From Bin22 sp965207275 (GTDB lineage Bacteria > Chloroflexota > Dehalococcoidia > Lucifugimonadales > UBA3495), in the NCBI GenBank assembly GCA_965207275.1, contig CBDBMH010000001.1, positions 1 to 64,000 on the forward strand: a stretch of DNA of 64,000 nt, in the 5' to 3' direction. Positions 23,931 through 32,667 of this stretch are shown here, one piece after another (the stretch's first letter is position 1; each line of letters begins with the position of its first letter). The notes under the pieces were generated by a model, which did not search any database, was not told the DNA's origin, and was given only the letters and a program-made list of their open reading frames with translations. Made by a program: the position numbers and the translations under genes.

Positions 23931-26506
23931 AACTGGAAATCCCCGAACTGTGCCTGGTGGCGCTGGTTGGCCCCTCCGGCTCGGGAAAGTCCACCTTTGC
24001 CGCCCGCTACTTCAAACCCACCGAGGTGGTGTCCTCCGACGCCTGCCGGTCCATGGTGGCCGACGACCCCAACGACCAGGCGGCTACGCCGGAGGCCTTC
24101 GCTCTCCTGAATTTCATAGCGTCATCGCGTCTGCGGGTCGGGCGCCTCACCGTCATTGACGCCACCAGCGTGCAGCCCCAGGCTCGCAAGTCGCTGGTCG
24201 AACTGGCCCGGGAGCATGACTGCCTGCCCGTGGCCATCGTATTGAACATGCCCGAGTCCCTCTGTCTGGCCCGCAACCAAGGACGAGACGATCGGAACTT
24301 CGGCTCCCACGTCGTCCGCCAGCAGACGCAACAGTTGCGCCGGTCCATCCGGGGGCTGCGACGCGAGGGTTTCCGCTACGTCTACGTGCTCGATACTCCC
24401 GAGGATGTGGCGGCGGCCAGCATCCAGCGGGTACCGTCGTGGACCAATCGCCAGCATGAGACGGGTCCCTTCGACATCATCGGAGACGTGCACGGCTGTT
24501 TCGATGAACTGGTCTTGCTGCTAGAGCGATTGGGATACCAGGTCACGCAACCGCCTGCCGAGCGCGGCGCAGAAGATGGCTTTTCGGTGTTCCACCCCCA
24601 GGGACGCAGGGCCGTCTTCGTCGGCGACCTGGTGGACCGTGGACCCGGCGTGGCCAACGTGCTGAAGCTGGTGATGTCGATGGTAACGGATGGTACGGCG
24701 CTGTGCGTCGCCGGCAACCACGAGTCCAAGCTGGTCCGCAAGCTGAAGGGTCGGAACGTCCAGGTCTCCCACGGACTGGCTGAGTCTCTGGAGCAACTGG
24801 AACTGGAAACGCCGCAATTCCAACAGCAGGCCACGCAGTTCATGGATGGCCTGATCAGCCATTACGTGCTGGACGGCGGCAACCTGGTGGTGGCCCACGC
24901 CGGGATGAAGGAGGAGTACCAGGGGCGGGCCTCCGCGCGGGTCAGGGACTTCTGCCTGTACGGCGAAACCACCGGAGAGACGGACGAATGGGGCCTGCCC
25001 GTGCGCGCCGACTGGGCCGCCGGCTATCGCGGCAAGGCCACGGTGGTCTACGGGCACACGCCGGTGGCGGAGCCCGCGTGGTTGAACCGGACCATCAACG
25101 TCGATACCGGCTGCGTCTTCGGAGGAAGTCTGACCGCGCTCCGCTATCCCGAAAACGAGCTGGTGTCGGTTCCGGCGGCGCAGGTCTACTACGAGGCGGT
25201 GCGCCCCCTGGTTGGCGGCCCTGAGGAAGAACCCAGAGTTGCCGGAACCAATGACCGTCCGTCGAATCTGTTGCACGTCGACGACGTGATGGGAAAACGG
25301 GTGGTGTCGACCCGGCTTCGGGGCAACGTCACCGTCAGGGAGGAACAGGCTGCGGCTGCCCTGGAGGTGATGAGCCGGTTCGCCCTGGATCCCCGGTGGC
25401 TGGTTTACCTGCCGCCCACCATCTCCCCGTGCGAGACCAGCAAGCTTCCCGGTCTTCTCGAACACCCGGCCGAGGTCTTCGGCTACTACCGCACCAATGG
25501 CGTCTCCAGCGTCGTCTGCGAGGAGAAGCACATGGGGTCCCGGGCCGTGGTCGTGGTGGGCCGCAGCGCCGATGTCACCCAACGTCGGTTCGGCATCGCC
25601 AGCGAGAGCGCCGGCACGTGCTACACCCGGACGGGGCGGAGGTTCTTTGAAGACCCTGCACTTGAAGCCCAGTTCCTGGAACGGGTCCGCGCGGCCTGCG
25701 GCGAATCCGGCCTCTGGGAGGACCTGGAGACCGACTGGGCGCTGCTGGACTGCGAGCTGATGCCCTGGTCGATGAAGGCCCAGGAACTGGTGTTGGAGCA
25801 ATACGCGCCGGTTGGAGTATCCGCTTACGCCGGGCTGTCGGCGGCGCAAACTCTCCTGCAAGGTGCGTCGGCGCGTGGAGTGGACACCGGCGAGACCCTG
25901 GCGTCGGTCGACCAGCGCCTTCATCTGGCCCAACTCTATCGTGAAGCCTACGCCAGGTATTGCTGGCCGGTCACCTCGATTGATGACGTCAAAATCGCGC
26001 CCTTCCATCTGCTGGCCAGCGAGGGAAGGGTACATTCCGATAAGGACCACCTCTGGCATCTGGCTATGGCCGAGCGCCTGAGTCAGGCAGATACCGGGCT
26101 GTTCCGGGCGACGGGCCACCGGGTGGTGAACCTCGCCTCGCACGAAGAGGAGGAGGACGCCGTTCTCTGGTGGGAGGAATTGACCTCCGCAGGGGGCGAA
26201 GGAATGGTGGTGAAACCGGTCGACTTCGTAGCCGCAGGCAGGCGCGGCTTGGTGCAGCCGGCAATGAAATGCCGTGGCGGAGAGTACCTGCGTATCATCT
26301 ACGGCCCCGAATACACCCTGCCCGCCAACCTGCAACGACTGCGGGGCCGTGGCCTCTCTACCAAACGGTCGCTGGCGCTGCGGGAATTCGCGTTGGGACT
26401 GGAGGGGTTGCAGCGCTTCGTTGACCGTGAGCCGCTGTATCGAGTCCACGAGTGCGCCTTCGGGGTGCTGGCCCTGGAAAGCGAGCCGGTTGACCCGCGC
26501 CTGTAA
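23927..26506 (+). CDS. pnkp: Pnkp polynucleotide kinase-phosphatase-ligase
   Basis: 859 residues from ATG 23927, in the ATGA overlap with hen1. Three catalytic parts are seen in order. The kinase has P-loop GPSGSGKST at about 15-23. The calcineurin-like phosphatase has DIIGDVHGCFDEL at about 183, GDLVDRGPG at about 228 and GNHES at about 262. The adenylyltransferase/ligase has EEKHMGSRA at about 532, whose Lys would carry AMP. With Hen1 it forms the bacterial RNA repair complex that heals and seals ribotoxin-cut tRNA. Its neighbourhood is rich in toxin-type and defence genes. All key residues look present. Confidence 0.95.
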   Translation: MKLEIPELCLVALVGPSGSGKSTFAARYFKPTEVVSSDACRSMVADDPNDQAATPEAFALLNFIASSRLRVGRLTVIDATSVQPQARKSLVELAREHDCLPVAIVLNMPESLCLARNQGRDDRNFGSHVVRQQTQQLRRSIRGLRREGFRYVYVLDTPEDVAAASIQRVPSWTNRQHETGPFDIIGDVHGCFDELVLLLERLGYQVTQPPAERGAEDGFSVFHPQGRRAVFVGDLVDRGPGVANVLKLVMSMVTDGTALCVAGNHESKLVRKLKGRNVQVSHGLAESLEQLELETPQFQQQATQFMDGLISHYVLDGGNLVVAHAGMKEEYQGRASARVRDFCLYGETTGETDEWGLPVRADWAAGYRGKATVVYGHTPVAEPAWLNRTINVDTGCVFGGSLTALRYPENELVSVPAAQVYYEAVRPLVGGPEEEPRVAGTNDRPSNLLHVDDVMGKRVVSTRLRGNVTVREEQAAAALEVMSRFALDPRWLVYLPPTISPCETSKLPGLLEHPAEVFGYYRTNGVSSVVCEEKHMGSRAVVVVGRSADVTQRRFGIASESAGTCYTRTGRRFFEDPALEAQFLERVRAACGESGLWEDLETDWALLDCELMPWSMKAQELVLEQYAPVGVSAYAGLSAAQTLLQGASARGVDTGETLASVDQRLHLAQLYREAYARYCWPVTSIDDVKIAPFHLLASEGRVHSDKDHLWHLAMAERLSQADTGLFRATGHRVVNLASHEEEEDAVLWWEELTSAGGEGMVVKPVDFVAAGRRGLVQPAMKCRGGEYLRIIYGPEYTLPANLQRLRGRGLSTKRSLALREFALGLEGLQRFVDREPLYRVHECAFGVLALESEPVDPRL

Positions 26507-26595
26507 ATCGCCCGCGAACGTTCATACCAGGGTTACCGTTAATTGCGCCCCGTCAGTCAGCGCGGCGTTCCAACCCCTTACACGGACCCGCACCG

Positions 26596-27051
26596 CTAGG
26601 TGATCAGCCACCAGGCCACCAGGACGGTGACCGCCAGCAGGACCACCAGCACGGCGACGGCGATACCCAGCCGGGCAACCCAGCGCCTGGCCCCTTGGTG
26701 GCCGTCCTGCTCCCGCAGCAACACTTCTTCCAGCTTGCGGTACTCGTCTATGGCGGTATCCGTCTCCGCCCGGGCCCGGTCCCTCTCCTGTTCCAACCGG
26801 TCCGCTTCCTCGGTCAGTTCCCCCACCGTGCGTTCCAGTTTTTCAACCCTGGCTCTGGCTTGCCGCAGCAGTTCCCGGTCACTGGGGTAACGGGGTCCGG
26901 GCAGCTTCACGTACACCCGTCGGCCCTCTTTGGCCACCTCCACCTCGCCCTTGCGGATCATCCGGTCCAACGTGGACAGTAAGACCTCCAACTCCCTGGC
27001 CGCCTCCCCCTTGTCCACCCAGTGGACCCCATCTTTCACCTTATCTGACAT
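26596..27051 (-). CDS. HTH, coiled-coil and C-terminal TM protein
   Basis: 151 residues from ATG 27051 with GAGGTGATTTAC upstream. Residues 1-50 resemble a small winged or excisionase-like HTH (VDKGEAARELEVLLSTLDRMI, then KEGRRVYVKLPG). Residues about 58-118 form a long heptad coiled coil. Residues about 127-149 are one hydrophobic anchor. It could tether DNA to the membrane. It lies about 250 nt downstream of the Replic_Relax gene, same strand, with a TTGCA-N4-TGCAA palindrome 86 nt upstream of its start. Fragments of related genes occur at 22085 and 61080. Confidence 0.7.
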   Translation of the reverse strand: MSDKVKDGVHWVDKGEAARELEVLLSTLDRMIRKGEVEVAKEGRRVYVKLPGPRYPSDRELLRQARARVEKLERTVGELTEEADRLEQERDRARAETDTAIDEYRKLEEVLLREQDGHQGARRWVARLGIAVAVLVVLLAVTVLVAWWLIT

Positions 27052-27136
27052 GTAAATCACCTCGTCACCGGCGATGCGTCAGGCGATTGTACTTTTGCTA
27101 AAATCACCCTCGTTGTTTTAGCGCCGTTTCTCACAC

Positions 27137-27150
27137 TTGCAAAAATGCAA
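27137..27150. promoter_or_regulatory. TTGCA-N4-TGCAA palindrome upstream of the HTH/TM gene
   Basis: TTGCAAAAATGCAA in the promoter region of the gene starting at 27051. The surrounding 20 nt are identical to those at 61036 in inverted orientation. The motif matches the three sites at 3532-3731. Confidence 0.6.
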
Positions 27151-27297
27151 TTCTTGATTGGTCAAGGGGCATTTCAGCCCGTTTCGTACCTGAAACCAGG
27201 GGACAATGATACGTCGCGGCCTCCCGGCCAGCCCCCGAAATCACCCCCGGAGGACAGTTTGCGCCCCCGGACAACAGAGCGGGTAGAAGATGCCGTA

Positions 27298-29010
27298 TCA
27301 GCATGATTGCTGTGTCTCCTGCCGATGCATCCGCCGCCGCAGTTTGTCCCACTCGTATTCTCCCAGTTCCCGCAGCGCCAGCGGCGCACGCTCAGCATCC
27401 CACAGGGGGCGCCAGGACCGGCCCAGCAGCCCCCTATAGGACAGAAGCTCTCTACTGGACACCAGGATGGGCAGCTTCATGGCCGGCATCCAGGACGCGG
27501 TGCTGGCGTAGGTCTCGGCCACCTCCTCGGTGTCCACCACGAACAGCGTGGTCGGGGAGGGCGGCTGGTCATCCCGGGGCGCGTCGGAGCGGTAGTAGCG
27601 GATGTAGGGGCGCAGGCGGGCGGCCACCCCCCTGGGGTGGCGGGCACGCAGCTCGTGCTCGAAGTAGAAGGGCACGTGCAGGGCGTTGACGAGCAGGTGT
27701 CCCACCGCGTCGGGAGCTATGGCGTCCTCGCCCCGGTTGAAGGCCCGGTCAGAGCGGGCAGTGGGTATGGACCATTGCAGTTCGCTGGCGTCCTCGGCCC
27801 GGGCTTCGGCGGCCAACTCCGACAGGAACCAGGTGATGCCGTCGGCGTGGCCGGTCTGGCGCTGCCAGGTTAGGATGCGGTGTCCCAGGGGCCGGGGCTG
27901 CCCGTGATTGTCGGCGGCAGGCTCCGTGCTCCATGTTGCCATGGTGGTGGACAGTTGCGCCCGGTCCCGGAGGGTGATGTACCTGATGCCCCGGTCGGAC
28001 AGGGTGTAGCGCACGTCGCCCCGCTTGCCGCGCTGTTCCACCAGGCCCCAGGTATGCGTCAGGCTGCGGGTCATCTGGATGACCCTGCCGTCGGACACCC
28101 CCAGCCAGCGGGCCAGGTGTTCCCGGGGTATCATGGGATGGTCGGTGATCAGGTCCAGGGCGCGTTTCTCCGCCGGGCTGAGGCCGAAGGCTGGGCTGGA
28201 CCGTACCATCCGCTCCGGGTCGGGCAGGGACGCCCGCTTGCGCTCCGGCGCCTCCGGTTGAAACCGTCCGCCGGGTTCGGCCTGGGAGACCACCTGCTCC
28301 AGGGTGCGGTACATCCTGCCAATCACCCAGTTGGATGAAATCCAGGCCAGGCGTTCCCACGCTTCGAGGGGTTCCCGGTTCTCCACGGCCACGTAGCAGT
28401 CCCGAAGGTCCGCGTTAAGGCAGAACTCGTCGGTGAGCCGCTGCTCCCAGGGGCTGGGAACCAGCACCAGCACCACGGAGGGACGGCGATTGTAGCGGTA
28501 CTCGGCGATGGCCCGCAGCCGATCGTAAAGGGAGCGGCGCCGCAGCGCCAGGCCCTGGCGCACCACGCCGAAGCTGCGGCCGTTGTGGAGGGTGATCACC
28601 GCGTCGAAGCGGCCCCGGCGCTGGAACTCCACCCGGGTTTCCAGTCCGTCCACGCCGGGGGACAGCGTTGCCGCCAGGCGGTACGCCGAGGCCACCGCGT
28701 CAATGCGGCGGATGAGCAATGCCAGCCACTGCCGGGACACCGGGTAGGCCCGCACGAAGTCTGAGGGAGCGTAGTAGTCCAGGACGTCGGCAGCTTCGGC
28801 GATGCCGTTCTTCGTGAGGTAGTAGCGGTGGCTGGAGGGAAGATGGGCCGTGCCGTGGCTCACCCGCTGGGCCAGGCCGTCGGCGAGCAGGTTTATCAGG
28901 GAGCGGTGGACCGTCGCCAGCGGCTCCCCCAGGATCAAGGCCAGTTCCCCCGCGTCGATGAAGGGCAGCCGGGCCAGGGAGTCCAGGATGCGCTCTCGTG
29001 AGAATGCCAT
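27298..29010 (-). CDS. replication-relaxation (Replic_Relax) family protein
   Basis: 570 residues from ATG 29010, chosen because homology to the operon copy (12818-14812) starts here; no good ribosome site. Winged-helix units are at the N-terminus (LALILGEPLATVHRSLINLL) and at about 300-350 (LARWLGVSDGRVIQMTRSL). The core shows TGHADGITWFLSELAAEA, APDAVG, FYFEHELRA and LRPYIRYYRSD, which match the operon copy in order. The XRE domain fused there is absent. Probable role in plasmid or ICE DNA processing. There are no T4SS genes next to it, so it belongs to a separate or reduced element together with the gene at 26596. Confidence 0.75.
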   Translation of the reverse strand: MAFSRERILDSLARLPFIDAGELALILGEPLATVHRSLINLLADGLAQRVSHGTAHLPSSHRYYLTKNGIAEAADVLDYYAPSDFVRAYPVSRQWLALLIRRIDAVASAYRLAATLSPGVDGLETRVEFQRRGRFDAVITLHNGRSFGVVRQGLALRRRSLYDRLRAIAEYRYNRRPSVVLVLVPSPWEQRLTDEFCLNADLRDCYVAVENREPLEAWERLAWISSNWVIGRMYRTLEQVVSQAEPGGRFQPEAPERKRASLPDPERMVRSSPAFGLSPAEKRALDLITDHPMIPREHLARWLGVSDGRVIQMTRSLTHTWGLVEQRGKRGDVRYTLSDRGIRYITLRDRAQLSTTMATWSTEPAADNHGQPRPLGHRILTWQRQTGHADGITWFLSELAAEARAEDASELQWSIPTARSDRAFNRGEDAIAPDAVGHLLVNALHVPFYFEHELRARHPRGVAARLRPYIRYYRSDAPRDDQPPSPTTLFVVDTEEVAETYASTASWMPAMKLPILVSSRELLSYRGLLGRSWRPLWDAERAPLALRELGEYEWDKLRRRMHRQETQQSC

Positions 29011-29609
29011 GATTCCAGCGTAACAGCCGGAAGCCGCCGCCGTCATTGGCAAAGTGTCAGTAAAGTGGCTACCCTTTCGCCAGCAACCTGGCCATAGTGC
29101 AATGTCCAACGGAACATCGACCGGCAGCAATGGCCACTTCTGAAGCGGTAGTGGTTCAGTATCTTCAATGGGCCGCAAAGGGTGTTGATCCGGCCATCCA
29201 GATATTTTTGGTCCAAATTTGATAGGGACAAATCTTTGGACGGTAACAGATTGACATTTTTCGGCTCGGCAGCTCTGCTAGCTGAATGGCGGTAGTTGCG
29301 GACCAAAAGGGAGCAAAGCATCAACCGAGTGGACCGGGCTCGGTCCACCGTGCGCAGGTAGGAAAACCCAGATGGCTGACGATGGGAGAGCCGTTTGCCT
29401 CAGCTGGTGGCTGAATGCCTGGGAGGAAGTTGGGCCGGGTCAAGCAGGCGAGTTTGGTGCGGCGATTTTGATCTTGATATATGGAGAAAGTAGGCGCCAC
29501 AAAATCATCAGCGCTCGTTTTCGTCGAAAGTCCCTCGAAGATTGACCGGGTGATGCAAGAGGCGTATTCTCGGATCACGCACGAAAACGCAAGGGAACAG
29601 GAAGCCACA
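29011..29609. other. gene-free stretch
   Basis: No supported gene. A hairpin GTGGACCG/CGGTCCAC (29329-29336 with 29341-29348) is the only clear structure. TTGACA occurs at 29251 without a good partner hexamer. Confidence 0.4.
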
Positions 29610-30167
29610 ATGCGAGAGCTAATTAAATGGCCCAACCAAATCTGGGCCGCTATCGGTGACGTGGCCATTGTTTTTGTTTGCGGCTTGACCGTGGGAATGG
29701 TGGAAGCTGGAAGCGCCCGGGTAAACATCGATAGGATCGTCATTGCGGGGATACCAGGCGCCGCGCCTCAGCGGTACAACATAAACTATTGGGGTGCCAG
29801 CGCTTGGATAACGCGCGAGTCCCCCGGAGTTTCGGCTGAGGCTACAGGTACGGAAACGGCCAATACCATCAACCACCACCGCAGCGACATGATATGGGAC
29901 AACGGGAGTAACGTCTTCGACCCGTTTACCAACATTTACTATTATCAAGATGGCGATTTCCTGTTCCGCATCCCGAACGGGGTGTTTAGGCCAGACTCCG
30001 CATTCATACCCCAGGGATGGCATCGCAAGGGTGGAGTTAACCACATTACAAGGGTGGTGGTTAACAGCGAGAGCTTGACTGCGAAGGGCACCTACGGGTT
30101 CCGGTTATGCTCCGGGGGACATTGCGCCTCAGGAGTCAACCTAGAATCTGAGTGGACACTCTGGTAG
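29610..30167 (+). CDS. hypothetical exported protein
   Basis: 185 residues from ATG 29610 (AGGAAG upstream; an ATG at 29481 lacks a ribosome site). A signal or anchor helix is at about residues 9-30 (IWAAIGDVAIVFVCGLTVGM). The mature part is rich in Asn, Gly and aromatic residues (NIYYYQDGDFLFRIPNGVF) and has a Cys pair near the end (FRLCSGGHCASG). Base composition is lower in GC than the neighbours. No family recognised. Confidence 0.6.
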   Translation: MRELIKWPNQIWAAIGDVAIVFVCGLTVGMVEAGSARVNIDRIVIAGIPGAAPQRYNINYWGASAWITRESPGVSAEATGTETANTINHHRSDMIWDNGSNVFDPFTNIYYYQDGDFLFRIPNGVFRPDSAFIPQGWHRKGGVNHITRVVVNSESLTAKGTYGFRLCSGGHCASGVNLESEWTLW

Positions 30168-30196
30168 ATTCCGGCACTTATCCAGTGCAAAAGAAA

Positions 30197-30224
30197 GGGC
30201 TATGGGCTATGGGCTATGGGCTAT
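30197..30224 (+). repeat. 7-bp tandem repeat across the start of the SurA-like gene
   Basis: GGGCTAT occurs four times without interruption (30197, 30204, 30211, 30218). Each unit contributes an ATG with the following G, in three different frames; the ATGs at 30202 and 30223 are in frame with the gene. Gain or loss of one unit would alter which start is used. Confidence 0.85.
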
Positions 30225-31254
30225 GAGTATATTCAAGCTAAAGATAGCGACACGAACTTCCTTGGTGGTACTGCTCGTGGTCGCTGCCTTGATCACCGGA
30301 GGCGTGGCTGTTGGCGCCGGCACCTTTTGGTCAGATGACTACCAGAGAGGTCAGGCAACGGCATCGGAATCGAGTGAGGACGACTCGGTGGTCGCCACCG
30401 CCGGAGACATGTCGATTAGCGCGCGGGAATTACATCAAGCAGTGCTGCATCTTCGACACATGAAGCAGATGGCAGAAAAGGAACTGCAAGGATTGGGCGA
30501 GGACGCTGACCTGCCAACCGATTACCTTCAAGACCGACACAACCTGGTCATCGAATGGGGTGATGAGAACGCTGCCCTGGCAAGTTTGATACAGGAACAC
30601 GTCCTGCATCAGAAAGCCACGGAACTCGGCCACGAAGTAACCGACGAGGAGCTGGAGGAGAGCAAAGAGTGGGCGCGCGAAGCTTACGAACGCGGCGAGC
30701 TTGACGGGTACACTCAAGGATACATTGACTCCGTCGGGGCAGACCACTACTGGGACAACATATATCCCGCATTGGCGACTCGCTCAATGGCTATCGAGAA
30801 GCTCTATGACGGCGTGGCCGAAAAGGCAGGTACTCAGTCCCATGACGAGGTGCGGGTCCATTGGCATAACTTCGAGGAAGAGGTGATCTCCGCCGCCGAA
30901 ATCACTGTGCCGGAAAGTGAGGAACATTCGGCGACGCTAGACGGGGTTATGGGCTTCCTAGACAATGTAAGAGAGACCAACAGGGCCCATCTGCGAAAGG
31001 ACGATGACTTGCCGGCCGCTCCAGATGATACCTGGGTAATCCATGTCAAAAAGGCGAACAGCGAGACGTGGGAAGTCATACACCATCACGACGAACCGGA
31101 AGTCTGCACTGGGGAGGATGAAAACGGGAACAAGAGGCATCACATATGCGATGCCGACGGGAAGGTATTGGCCGAGATAGGCCCAGGGGATGCGTCCGTC
31201 ATAACCCCGCCTGGAGAGACGCTACCCATTTTCACCGAGGATGGGCCAAAGTAA
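30223..31254 (+). CDS. SurA-N-like exported protein
   Basis: 343 residues from ATG 30223 (an in-frame ATG also at 30202). There is an N-terminal anchor helix at about 11-36. After an acidic linker comes the SurA/parvulin-associated chaperone pattern: VVATAGDMSISARELHQAV, then LIQEHVLHQKATELGHEVTDEELEE. No parvulin isomerase domain is visible. The C-terminus is rich in His, Asp and Cys (HHHDEPEVC, HHIC). It is probably an extracellular chaperone-like protein. A related gene is at 59016-59987. Confidence 0.7.
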   Translation: MSIFKLKIATRTSLVVLLVVAALITGGVAVGAGTFWSDDYQRGQATASESSEDDSVVATAGDMSISARELHQAVLHLRHMKQMAEKELQGLGEDADLPTDYLQDRHNLVIEWGDENAALASLIQEHVLHQKATELGHEVTDEELEESKEWAREAYERGELDGYTQGYIDSVGADHYWDNIYPALATRSMAIEKLYDGVAEKAGTQSHDEVRVHWHNFEEEVISAAEITVPESEEHSATLDGVMGFLDNVRETNRAHLRKDDDLPAAPDDTWVIHVKKANSETWEVIHHHDEPEVCTGEDENGNKRHHICDADGKVLAEIGPGDASVITPPGETLPIFTEDGPK

Positions 31255-31575
31255 CTGAACCAGCGCCAAGGCGGGATGTTCATTTGGGCGGCCCACACAA
31301 TCGGGTTGCCAGTCTGGTAGCCGCGCCTCTGCCTTGGATTGCAGCATAGGCCGTTCCGACGGACAGGGAAGTCGCGGGGCGGCAGGCGCATTGTCCAGTA
31401 GGTTGAAGGTCAGGTATAGCTCCGTGCTGACGATAGTGTAGTAGAAATAGTCCAGAATACCGTCTTGCCCCCCGGACAGGTTCTTGAATCCCCGGCGGCG
31501 CAAGGTGTCGCCTCCCTTCAGCAGACTGTGGGAACCCTGGAGTGTGCTATTGGGTTGATAGTGATGCGTGGGCAT
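31222..31575 (-). CDS. hypothetical protein, doubtful
   Basis: 117 residues from ATG 31575 with AAGGAGA upstream. The first 65 residues (GGQDGILDYFYYTIVSTEL and following) read like protein. The second half is Pro-rich and overlaps the end of the SurA-like gene by 33 nt, so the frame may have lost its real end. No family recognised. Confidence 0.3.
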   Translation of the reverse strand: MPTHHYQPNSTLQGSHSLLKGGDTLRRRGFKNLSGGQDGILDYFYYTIVSTELYLTFNLLDNAPAAPRLPCPSERPMLQSKAEARLPDWQPDCVGRPNEHPALALVQLLWPILGENG

Positions 31576-32233
31576 TGCTGGTTCTCCTTATTCCAAATAA
31601 GTCTTTCCGGGCTTTGTCGGAGGGCCCTCACCTATAGGACTGGACCAAAGGGGCGTCACCAGTGGGAACCGGAGCTGTCCTAATCTACAATGTCCCCGAT
31701 ACCCCGTGTAACTCGTGCAGCCCGCGTCAGCGTACTGGCTCAGGGCCTCCCGCCGATTCGACTCAGCGGAAGTGGACTATCGCACCCTGGCCTTCTGCTG
31801 CTGCATCCGGCAGGTTTCGCGGTGGATGCGGCAGGCGCTGCTGGACTCTGGGGATGCAAGCGGAGTGGGCAACAGCGAAAATCCTGAGGAATGGGACGGC
31901 GAAATCCAGACCTGGCAGTTGGCGGAGTTGATGGGCTGAGGAAACTGGTTGCAGTGAGCAGCAATTGGAACGACGGCGGGCGAACGAGTCGTCAAGCACC
32001 GAAGATGTCGATACCTCCGAGGCTGACCACGAACGCGGCGATGTTCCCAGTTGAGAACAGGAATAGTGGCCTACCCGGCACCAGTGAGCGTCAATGTGGG
32101 AAACGTGGTGTTGGCGCAGCAAGCGCAGCTGGACAGCGTGATGCTGATGACGTTGCGAACGGATCTTGGTAAACTGAATTTAGCGCCACGCCAACGCGTA
32201 GGCCCAAAAAGAGACGGCGAAAATTGCGGCGCG
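31576..32233. other. gene-free stretch
   Basis: Only short open frames without ribosome sites or recognisable products are seen on either strand. Confidence 0.4.
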
Positions 32234-32476
32234 ATGTCCAATCCAGAGGACGATATGTTTTTCAGCTATCAACGGCAAGTGACATTCCTTGACTTCATCG
32301 GCGTACTTGCCGCCGTGCTTTATCTCTCCGGGATTGTTGTCTTATGGATCACCCTGGAATCGGCGCGGCATGGTGGGGCCTCCGATCTCTTGTTCCATGT
32401 TTTTCTCGCGGGTGGAGCGCTGACTTGCTTCGGGTTTGTCGTCTCCACTCTGTACCTGCTGTTTGACAAGGAATAG
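32234..32476 (+). CDS. two-helix small membrane protein
   Basis: 80 residues from ATG 32234. Two strong hydrophobic helices are at about residues 20-40 and 52-74, separated by ESARHGGASD. The tail is short and acidic. No ribosome site stands out and no family is recognised. It precedes the restriction-modification locus by 190 nt. Confidence 0.5.
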   Translation: MSNPEDDMFFSYQRQVTFLDFIGVLAAVLYLSGIVVLWITLESARHGGASDLLFHVFLAGGALTCFGFVVSTLYLLFDKE

Positions 32477-32667
32477 CGGTTAGCTCACGTCCTTTGTGAT
32501 TCGGATAGTCGCAGGGCTCCTTCTTACTATTTCAATCGCTGAGGATCCCAACGAATGTGGGAGTACTCGCCGATTTCTGTACAACACGGCTACGGTTCCG
32601 AAGGCGGGAACCTCAGGCGTGGGATGGCCTGCTGAGGCTCCAAAGGCAAGTCGAAAAGTAAATCACT

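Noticed and set aside
24521..26449. A 642-codon open frame antisense to pnkp
   Set aside because: The plus strand encodes a complete Pnkp with all motifs; the antisense product is low in complexity and unrecognised.
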